From Alcaligenes ammonioxydans (lineage in GTDB: Bacteria; Pseudomonadota; Gammaproteobacteria; Burkholderiales; Burkholderiaceae_B): 64,000 nt of DNA. Made by a program: the position numbers and the translations under genes. Positions 58,401 through 64,000 of this stretch are shown one piece after another; within the stretch, counting starts at the first letter, position 1; each line of letters opens with the position of its first letter. The stretch spans positions 2,418,001-2,482,000 of the forward strand of contig NZ_CP049362.1 in the NCBI RefSeq assembly GCF_019343455.1, given 5' to 3'. The notes below the pieces were generated by a model, which was given only the letters and a program-made list of their open reading frames with translations, did not search any database and was not told where the DNA came from.

Positions 58401-58926
58401 GCGTTCCGAACAAAATGGAAAACAGGGCCATCAGGATCGCCACGTACAGGGCCGGGTCGCCCAACAGGCCTGCATGAAACTCGGTCCCGGCCAGCACGCT
58501 CAGACTTAGGGCCACCGCCTTGTACTGCAGGGCCAAGTACGGCACGGCCGCCACCACGGCAATACCTGCCACCATCGCCGCCAGACGTTGAGAGCGTCCG
58601 TAACGACTGGCCATAAAGTCCGCAATGGACACGGTATTTTGGGATTGGGCGACCAGCGCCAGACGTTCGATGATTCGCCAGCCAAACAGCAGCATCAATA
58701 TCGGGCCCAGATAAATAGGCAGAAAACCGATGCCGTACCGGACCGCCGACCCTACCGCGCCGTAAAACGTCCACGAGGAACAGTACACCGCCAAAGCCAG
58801 GCTATAGACCATGGGCCGCAGCCAGGGGCGCTGGGTATACAAGGGGTTTCTATCCCCGAACCAGGCAATCGCAAACAAAATCGCAGCGTAAATCAAGGAA
58901 GCCAACACCACCCAAGCCGGCGTCAT
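55483..58926 (-). CDS. hybrid sensor histidine kinase with sodium/solute symporter domain, CrbS-like
   Basis: The 1147-residue inner-membrane sensor has an N-terminal SSF transporter-like domain of 12-13 helices (to about 500), a linker, a PAS domain (about 640-740, ATLENIDQGVSVVDADMRLVAWNQRYQQLF), a histidine kinase core with phospho-acceptor His796 in FLTAVSHDVLQPINAARLF and ATPase boxes (VWDSGQGIPP, GRGLGLGLSIC). A C-terminal receiver domain has Asp1079 (LLVDYHLHD). The layout is that of CrbS and its relatives, which sense acetate or related signals. The ATG chosen lies nine bases from AGGAG; a GTG two codons earlier is too close. It is convergent with its likely partner. Confidence 0.92.
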   Translation of the reverse strand: MTPAWVVLASLIYAAILFAIAWFGDRNPLYTQRPWLRPMVYSLALAVYCSSWTFYGAVGSAVRYGIGFLPIYLGPILMLLFGWRIIERLALVAQSQNTVSIADFMASRYGRSQRLAAMVAGIAVVAAVPYLALQYKAVALSLSVLAGTEFHAGLLGDPALYVAILMALFSILFGTRQVDATEHRPGLMLAVAFESVVKLVALLAVGLFAVRWFAHTELDMVGAVSTLFENSPPVGFVGQTLLAFAAIICLPRQFHVAIVECGDVVDIRRARWLFGAYLIVVSLMVLPIAAAGVSLFGTGAQGVAPDSFVLALPLSQNQVGLALMVYIGGFSAATGMVIVTSVALSTMVSNDLVMPLLLRRGWAQYQQSTVASTVLWIRRVAIMVLAGVAYGYYMLSGSDTTLAAYGLMAFVAVAQFGPGLIGGLYWRGASRQGVEAGLLLGFAIWVYTLLLPTLAEVGWLAADWLHQGPWGLAWLRPYHLFGVEGWDPLTHGTFWSLLCNISAFLWVSWRRRPGLGERLRAEPFLNPYAERQTLAARHAYGDLSVQDLQVLAERIVGKKMARRAFETQARQMKQPLEPGLRADSAWVHFTELLLAAAVGAASARLVLTSALRGSGMEVAAIMAVLDEAGQELRFNRDILLATLENIDQGVSVVDADMRLVAWNQRYQQLFDYPPSMLYVGRSVADLIRFNAERGKVDGVESIGVEQAIARRIQFMREGSSYVTQRMLNDRQVIELRGRPLPGGGYVTSYSDITHYKRVERELREMNDSLEQRVAVRTQEAEKAQESRTRFLTAVSHDVLQPINAARLFASALRDTHDLAEMPNLAERVDTSLRTAEELLEGLLDISRLDAGALKPDLGVINVQHLLQHLADQYAPMAARRGIQLRIHARPLSVYSDHRLLRRVLQNFLANALRYTQEGRVVFGVRVRGEELEFQVWDSGQGIPPHHIQQIYAEFHRYEQAFDWDGRGLGLGLSICQRIAVLLGHTLDVRSEVGRGSMFSIRVPLSHATQASSHPSNDSSKPADGLPLKGLRVLCLDNDLDIIAGMEVLLGRWGAQIITANTVDRALETISLNPDVLLVDYHLHDRLDGLQALQLLRLHLPHAQGALLTADGSDELKAAARQYGYLVLTKPVKPASLRAFLTAQIKTY

Positions 58927-59382
58927 CTGCACTGTCTCCTACTTTGGTATAACGCGATGATTTTTCTCGCGATTGTGAGTAATACTAAGGCAGTTCCGGC
59001 GGGATCTGCTCATGGAAAGCTAGGGCTTATCACCTATACCCAATTTGATTTTCAAGGCGGTTTTCCTGGGGCAAGCAGCAGCATCATGAGCCATGGGTAA
59101 CGATCACCCCACCGGCCAAGCAGCCCGGCACGATGCCTGTTTCCTTGTCGTCATGCCGTATCAAACGACCGCAACACAACGATGCGCATACGGCATGCAA
59201 ACCAGTGCGGCATCACCTGTTCGGACGAGGATTTTTCGTTCGACATCCCAAGAAGAAATAGAGCATTTGCAATCCAGGGGCCTGTCCCGCGGCCTGCAAC
59301 TCATCTATCACTGGCAAACGAAAACGCCCCGACAAAAAAACTATCTCTCATCGTCACCGCGGGGCACCTTAAAGGAGGCAAT
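58927..59382. other. intergenic between divergent kinase and ATP sulfurylase genes
   Basis: About 455 bases. It should hold both promoters and a long leader for the sulfurylase gene. I see no coding frame with a ribosome site, no riboswitch I recognise and no repeat beyond short CGCGA/TCGCG arms near 58954. Confidence 0.4.
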
Positions 59383-61092
59383 ATGAACCATTCCACATTG
59401 AATTTTGATCGCTACCCACAGCAACCGCACGGTGGAACGCTGGTCAACCAGGTCGTCCCGCAAGATCGCGTCAAGAACGAGATTGAACGTGCGCGCTCCC
59501 TGCCCAGCATCCGCGTGGATCTGGAGGCGGTGATCACCATAGAGATGATCGCCACGGGTGTGCTGTCCCCCAACAAAGGCTTCATGAACGAGGCCGACTA
59601 CAACTCCGTGCTCAAAGAGGGTCGTTTGAGTAATGGTGTGGTGTGGCCTGTGCCGCTGAGCTTCGCCCCGATTGGCGATCGCAACCGCGACATTATTAAA
59701 AGACTTTCGGTCGGCTCTGAAGTGGCGCTGACCAATAGCGACAACGAGCCGGTAGCCATCCTGAGCGTCGAGGACATCTTCTCCTACGACAAAGAGCAAC
59801 GCGCCCAGCAACTGTTTGGCACCACGGACAGAAACCATCCCGGCGTGGACTCCATTTACCGGCGCATGGGCGACGTGTCCCTGGGTGGCACCTTGCACCT
59901 GCTGCAGCGTGTGGACTGGGGCCCGTTCGAGAAGCTGCGGCGCGAACCCAAAGACACCTGGCGCCTGTTCTACGAAGACAAGAAATTCAATTCCGTGGCC
60001 GGCTTTATCACCGGCGCGAACCCGCTGCACCGGGGCCATGAATACATACACCGCAATGCGCTGGAAGGGATTGATGGCCTGTTCCTGCAGCCATTGGTGG
60101 AAATGGCCAAGCGTGAGTACGTGCGCCATGAGTTCCGCATGATGGCCTACCGGAATGTGCTGGATACCTACTATCCCAAAGACCGCGCCATCCTCTCGCC
60201 GCTGCGCGTCACCTATATTTTTGCCGGTCCGCGCGAAACCATTTTGCATGCCCTGATCATGAAGAACTATGGGTGTACGCATGCGCTGATTGGCCGCGAT
60301 CACGCCGGCATTGGCAGCTACTACGACAAGTACGCCAGCCACAGCATTTTTGACCAGTTCAGTCCGCAGGAAATGGGCATTGATGTGCGTCTGTTTCACG
60401 AGGTGTTCTATTGCACGCGCTGCGCCTGCCACGCCACTTCCGAAACCTGTCCACATGACGAGCGCTTCAGACTGACCATCTCCGGCACCGGCATTCGCGA
60501 GATGCTGCGTCACGGCATCATGCCGCCCAAAGAGATCTGCCGCCCCGAATCCATCTTGCCCGCCATGCAGGGTGTTCAACCCAAAGGGCTATGCGAACAA
60601 GGGGAAGCCATCCAGCCCGTGGGCAAGCTGATCCAGAGCATGTTTCCCTACTACACGCACTATACGCGTCTGGGCGGGGCCAAGCGCAGCGAACCCCTGG
60701 ACCCGACCCAACTGACGGTGCGCGATCTGGAAATAGCCAACCACGATGTGCGGCATCACGCTGCCGATATCTACAACGGGGTGTACACCGAATACAGTGC
60801 CGTCATGGATCACAACCGCAGCATGCAGGCCGCCTGGATTGAGGACGCACGCGCTGCCCTGCGCCTGCAACAGGAACGTCTGATCGGCGACCTGGAAGAA
60901 AAACAGCAGCAGGCGCCGGAGGAAGCCTCGGACGAATTCATGTACCAGGATAAACACGAAGTCGTGCGGGAGCTGCATTCCGCCCGCAGCCTGCTCGATG
61001 ATATTCCGGCGGTGATCTCTGCCAAGCAGCTCAGCATACGTACCTGGAACGTACTGCCCTATCAGCGCTATCGTGGCGCCGATAAAGAATAG
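59383..61092 (+). CDS. sat: sulfate adenylyltransferase (ATP sulfurylase) with a long C-terminal extension
   Basis: The enzyme makes adenosine 5'-phosphosulfate from ATP and sulfate, or the reverse. The 569 residues have an N-terminal PUA-like domain (to about 170), a catalytic domain with NPLHRGHEYIHR (residues 213-224) and GRDHAGIGSYYDKYA (304-318), and a zinc-type cluster CTRC plus CPH (344-358). A further 170 residues, helical and charged with HHAADIYNGVYTEYSAVMDH, go beyond the usual 390-420-residue enzyme. No PAPS kinase motif is present in the extension. AAGGAGG precedes the ATG; upstream in-frame codons are excluded. It is monocistronic, with no APS reductase or CysDN beside it. Confidence 0.9.
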   Translation: MNHSTLNFDRYPQQPHGGTLVNQVVPQDRVKNEIERARSLPSIRVDLEAVITIEMIATGVLSPNKGFMNEADYNSVLKEGRLSNGVVWPVPLSFAPIGDRNRDIIKRLSVGSEVALTNSDNEPVAILSVEDIFSYDKEQRAQQLFGTTDRNHPGVDSIYRRMGDVSLGGTLHLLQRVDWGPFEKLRREPKDTWRLFYEDKKFNSVAGFITGANPLHRGHEYIHRNALEGIDGLFLQPLVEMAKREYVRHEFRMMAYRNVLDTYYPKDRAILSPLRVTYIFAGPRETILHALIMKNYGCTHALIGRDHAGIGSYYDKYASHSIFDQFSPQEMGIDVRLFHEVFYCTRCACHATSETCPHDERFRLTISGTGIREMLRHGIMPPKEICRPESILPAMQGVQPKGLCEQGEAIQPVGKLIQSMFPYYTHYTRLGGAKRSEPLDPTQLTVRDLEIANHDVRHHAADIYNGVYTEYSAVMDHNRSMQAAWIEDARAALRLQQERLIGDLEEKQQQAPEEASDEFMYQDKHEVVRELHSARSLLDDIPAVISAKQLSIRTWNVLPYQRYRGADKE

Positions 61093-61248
61093 GACAGTCT
61101 GCGTCCCATACACGGCTTTGCACGGATGCCAGCCCGGCCAAACACCCCAGAAAAACCCGGGCACAGCCTGCCCGGTCAGGGGGTGCCCATCCCGTGACGA
61201 AGCGTTCAAGGACTTGGGTCGGTTCAACGCAGGTGTATTGCCGGCACA

Positions 61249-61287
61249 AAAAAAATCCCCTGATCGACACACGATCAGGGGTTTTTT
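61249..61287. terminator. bidirectional terminator between sat and speDE
   Basis: CCCCTGATCG pairs with CGATCAGGGG around ACACA, with eight A before and six T after. It serves both convergent genes. Confidence 0.9.
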
Positions 61288-61335
61288 CCATTGCAGAGTT
61301 TGCCCGTCGTCAGACCCTAACGGTACAGAACCGTC

Positions 61336-62613
61336 TTAGCAGACCTCTTCCAGCTTGACTTCATTGACCGGCACCAGACGGCGGTAGAACGTTGGCAGTG
61401 CAAACAAGGCGCCATGCACATCGGCATTGTAAAACTGCAGCGAATCCTGATTATCGCGGCTCATGCGCTGCTGTAGACGATCCTGGATCTGCTCGGCAGA
61501 GAAAGCACGAGGGTTCAGTTCGTCAGATGCAATCGCCAGCCCCCAGTACGAGCCGTAAAGCGGAATATGCAGACCATAAGCATGAACCTGAGCAAATACG
61601 CTGGCGAGCGAGTGGCTCAGGTCTTGGACCTGCTGGCTTTCATGGAACGGCGATCCCAGATGCAGTACCAAGGCTCCACCACTGGCCAACGCACCTTTGC
61701 AGGACTCAAAGAATGCTGTTGTGTACAAGGGGCCTGCCGGTGTTTCCGGATCGGTCAGATCCAGATAGATCAGATCAAACCGGTCCTGGGTATTAGCCAA
61801 GAACTGAGCGCCGTCTTCAATCTGAATCCGTACCCGCGGGTTGTCAAACGCCCCCTTGTGAATGGACTGCAGGTGCTCACGAGCCACCTCGATTACCTCG
61901 CCATCCAGCTCCACCAAAGAGACATGCTCCAGGCTGGGGTATTTCAGCAGCTCTTCCAATGCGCCGCCATCACCGCCACCCACGATCAGGGCGCGACGGG
62001 GTTCAGGGTGTGCCATGGCGGCCGGGTGGATCAGGCCCTCATGGTAGAAAAATTCCTCGGCCTCGGACGTCATCATGCAGCCATCCAGACGCAAGGTGGT
62101 ACCCAGGGTTTCGGAACGCAGCAGCTCCAGGCGCTGAAAGGCGGTCTGGCGCTCGAGCAGGCGCTCGGTAAAGCGAAAGCCATACAGGGCGTCTTTGTTC
62201 AGGTTTTCAGTCAGCAGCTCGCCCGCATGAGCCGGGCCATCCGCTTCACCACGCCACAAACGGTTGCGCTGGGCTTGGCCTGGCTTGAAAGCCTGTTCAA
62301 TCCCGTTAATTAGACGGGTCGCCTTGCCGGAGTTGTCCTGCATGAAGTTGCAGACATAAACGTCCAGCGTCACGCCACCCCGCTCGGGCCAGGTATGAAT
62401 GGCCAAATGAGACTCGGCCAGCAACAGGACGCCGGTTACTCCGCCGGGCTGCCCCTCGAACTCGGGAAATGCCTGCCACTCCTCACCCACGATCGTCAGC
62501 CCAGCATCAACAGTTTGCTGGCGGCAAAAATCAGCCAGTTTCTGGGCATCGATCAGCAGCTCGGGGCTGCATGCACATTGGTAAAGGTCTGCGGTCAAGT
62601 GCAAGCCTTGCAT
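61336..62613 (-). CDS. fused S-adenosylmethionine decarboxylase / spermidine synthase
   Basis: This one protein makes decarboxylated SAM and uses it to add an aminopropyl group to putrescine. The 425 residues have an N-terminal class 1b SpeD domain (about 1-130) with self-cleavage and pyruvoyl site Ser68 in LLAESHLAIHTWPE. A SpeE-type aminopropyltransferase (about 145-425) follows with LDGCMMTSEAEEFFYHE, the SAM loop VGGGDGGALEELLKY and YLDLTDPETPAG. Cleavage at Glu67-Ser68 would leave the synthase attached to the alpha chain. The ATG has AAAGGAG upstream. The acceptor amine is likely putrescine but is not proven by sequence. Confidence 0.9.
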   Translation of the reverse strand: MQGLHLTADLYQCACSPELLIDAQKLADFCRQQTVDAGLTIVGEEWQAFPEFEGQPGGVTGVLLLAESHLAIHTWPERGGVTLDVYVCNFMQDNSGKATRLINGIEQAFKPGQAQRNRLWRGEADGPAHAGELLTENLNKDALYGFRFTERLLERQTAFQRLELLRSETLGTTLRLDGCMMTSEAEEFFYHEGLIHPAAMAHPEPRRALIVGGGDGGALEELLKYPSLEHVSLVELDGEVIEVAREHLQSIHKGAFDNPRVRIQIEDGAQFLANTQDRFDLIYLDLTDPETPAGPLYTTAFFESCKGALASGGALVLHLGSPFHESQQVQDLSHSLASVFAQVHAYGLHIPLYGSYWGLAIASDELNPRAFSAEQIQDRLQQRMSRDNQDSLQFYNADVHGALFALPTFYRRLVPVNEVKLEEVC

Positions 62614-62787
62614 AATCGTGTGCTCCTTTAACGGATTTTGCGCTCCCTACCAACGAGATGACCGCAACGTAAAAACTGTAAAGCGAGGTGCACCTGGAAT
62701 GGCGATCACCTCGCTTCATCGAAAAGAGCGCAAATTGTACCTTATATCAAACTTAAATATATGAAAATAACCCTATTTTAGAGAAGA

Positions 62788-63933
62788 TTAAGGTATATAC
62801 GCTGCGGAAGGCAGCAGAACCAACTCCATGACCAAATGAGCCCCGGGACCGGGGCGCTCCTTGAAATAGACTCGGCCACCATGATGCCGCAGCACTGATC
62901 GCAAGATAGACAGGCCGAGCCCACTGCCTTGCACCTGCTGACCGGGTAGACGAAAGAACTTGTCAAAGACCTTCTCTTTATAAAGTGGGTCAATGCCCGG
63001 CCCCTGGTCCAGCACTTCAATACAGGCCCATCCGGGTTCTCCAACTTGCAAACGCACGGTCACCATCGTATCGGGGGCGGAATACTTAAGCGCGTTCTCC
63101 AGGGCATTGCGCAAACCCACCTGCAAAGGAACCATATCCACACGAGCCCATAAGCCATGCGAAGGCAGCTCCAGACGCAGGCGGTGGCGCTGATCGTGAA
63201 AAGCACGCAGACTCAAACGCAACACGGCCCGTAAATCTGCTTCGCGCCACTCTTTGCCGTCGCCTGCCTCATACTCCAGACGGTTCAGGCGCGCCAGATC
63301 ATTAAGCAGCACATCCACACCGCGAACTTTTTCATGTAATTGTGTGTAAATTTTGTTGGTTCGCGCCGTGGGCGGAGTTTCCAGCTGCAGCAACTGGATA
63401 TAGCCGCTAATGGCGGCCAAGGGAGAGCGTATTTCATGGGCTGCCACCGCAAAACAGTCCGCACGCTCCCGCTCCTGCTGCACTTTGGCACTGACATCGC
63501 GAATCATCAGCAAGGTAGCCTTATCCGGCGCAGGCGCGGCGTAAGCATGAAACTCCAAGGCCCGTACCTGCTCCCCTTCCCCGTCTTGATGAAGATAAAA
63601 AAAAGGATTCTGAATCCGTTGAATTACCCGGCTAATGCCGGGCAACAGATAGGTCAAGTCCACCCGCAAACTTTTTTCCAGTCCCTGAAAAAAATCGAAC
63701 AAGTCAGAGACCCCCTTTTTGATATCCGCCTGATCGAGCAAATCGCGCATGGCCCGATTGCTACCTTCTATATGTCCACAGGAGTCAAACATAATGACCG
63801 CGTCGGGCAAGGCATCGAGCATCTGTTCAGAGCGGCGTACTCTTGTATAAGCAAGCCGGGGCCGTACGGGTACCGCCGTTTTGCTAAACGAGCGTTGCCC
63901 GATCAAAAAACTCGCAAATAGTGTGAGCAACAA
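62788..63933 (-). CDS. PAS sensor histidine kinase
   Basis: The 381-residue protein has a short N-terminal hydrophobic segment (LLTLFASFLIG), a PAS domain (about 35-140, MLDALPDAVIMFDSCGHIEGSNRAM) and a kinase core with the phospho-acceptor His in FAVAAHEIRSPLAAISGYI. ATPase boxes follow: NALENALKYS, DQGPGID, FDKFFRL and GSGLGLSILRS. The first in-frame start after an upstream TAG is a TTG behind AGGGGA, which I use; the start is uncertain. The partner regulator would lie outside the window. It is unlinked to speDE, being separated by a 170-base gap. Confidence 0.85.
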   Translation of the reverse strand: MLLTLFASFLIGQRSFSKTAVPVRPRLAYTRVRRSEQMLDALPDAVIMFDSCGHIEGSNRAMRDLLDQADIKKGVSDLFDFFQGLEKSLRVDLTYLLPGISRVIQRIQNPFFYLHQDGEGEQVRALEFHAYAAPAPDKATLLMIRDVSAKVQQERERADCFAVAAHEIRSPLAAISGYIQLLQLETPPTARTNKIYTQLHEKVRGVDVLLNDLARLNRLEYEAGDGKEWREADLRAVLRLSLRAFHDQRHRLRLELPSHGLWARVDMVPLQVGLRNALENALKYSAPDTMVTVRLQVGEPGWACIEVLDQGPGIDPLYKEKVFDKFFRLPGQQVQGSGLGLSILRSVLRHHGGRVYFKERPGPGAHLVMELVLLPSAAYIP

Positions 63934-64000
63934 TCCAATCCCCTATTTCCGTCCCAAAACAAGCACTGCGCCTGCCTCAGTGCATTTGTCATCACCATGC

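Noticed and set aside
1-64000. CRISPR arrays and tRNA or rRNA genes
   Set aside because: No regularly spaced short repeats and no cloverleaf other than the tRNA-like end of tmRNA were seen on either strand.

Overview
The window looks like chromosomal DNA of a beta-proteobacterium of the family Alcaligenaceae, most likely Alcaligenes or a close relative. This is inferred from gene order and protein character, not from a database search. The backbone is moderately GC-rich and gene-dense. The block gyrA-serC-pheA-tyrA-aroA-cmk-rpsA-ihfB-lapA-lapB-rfaE-hldD is the arrangement typical of Bordetella/Achromobacter/Alcaligenes.

Region by region. Positions 1-8.8 kb hold the end of an unrecognised gene, a 1-Cys peroxiredoxin, an acyl-CoA dehydrogenase, etfBA, an HDAC-like deacetylase, a lytic transglycosylase and cysM. 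Positions 8.4-22.8 kb are one long minus-strand array (DNA gyrase A, serine and aromatic amino acid synthesis, cmk, ribosomal protein S1, IHF-beta, LPS heptose and LPS assembly genes) with mostly ATGA or TAATG junctions. Positions 23-41.7 kb hold ompA, ubiG, gph and several regulator/target pairs: LysR with an SmvA-like MFS pump, MarR with an AlkD-like protein, LysR with RidA, and ArgP with ArgO. Between them lie fdxA, an exported choloylglycine-hydrolase-like enzyme, an outer-membrane protein, katE, a metallophosphoesterase and an alaA-like aminotransferase.

Positions 41.8-48.4 kb are a foreign island. A tyrosine-recombinase remnant abuts the 3' end of the tmRNA gene ssrA. Two 407-bp direct repeats, both the same dead fragment of an IS3-family element, flank a strikingly AT-rich cassette. 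The cassette encodes an AlaX-type tRNA editing protein, an EamA exporter, a serine acetyltransferase-like protein interrupted by an in-frame TGA, a cysteine-synthase-like PLP enzyme with an altered substrate loop, and a divergent MocR-type regulator. Together these suggest synthesis, export and self-protection for a beta-substituted alanine, or control of cysteine/O-acetylserine. This is the best candidate for an undescribed system here.

Positions 48.4-64 kb hold ssrA, the Ser/Thr symporter sstT, an amino-acid exporter, a nucleoside deoxyribosyltransferase family gene and an RpiR regulator. They continue with a DUF485-actP acetate uptake pair beside a CrbS/CrbR-type two-component system, a long ATP sulfurylase, a fused SpeD-SpeE polyamine enzyme and a sensor kinase that runs to the window edge.

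Other notable points are GyrA with Phe83 and Ala87 (a fluoroquinolone-resistance pattern), an argP frameshift in a nine-C tract, and a perfect 12-bp MarR palindrome touching the marR start codon.
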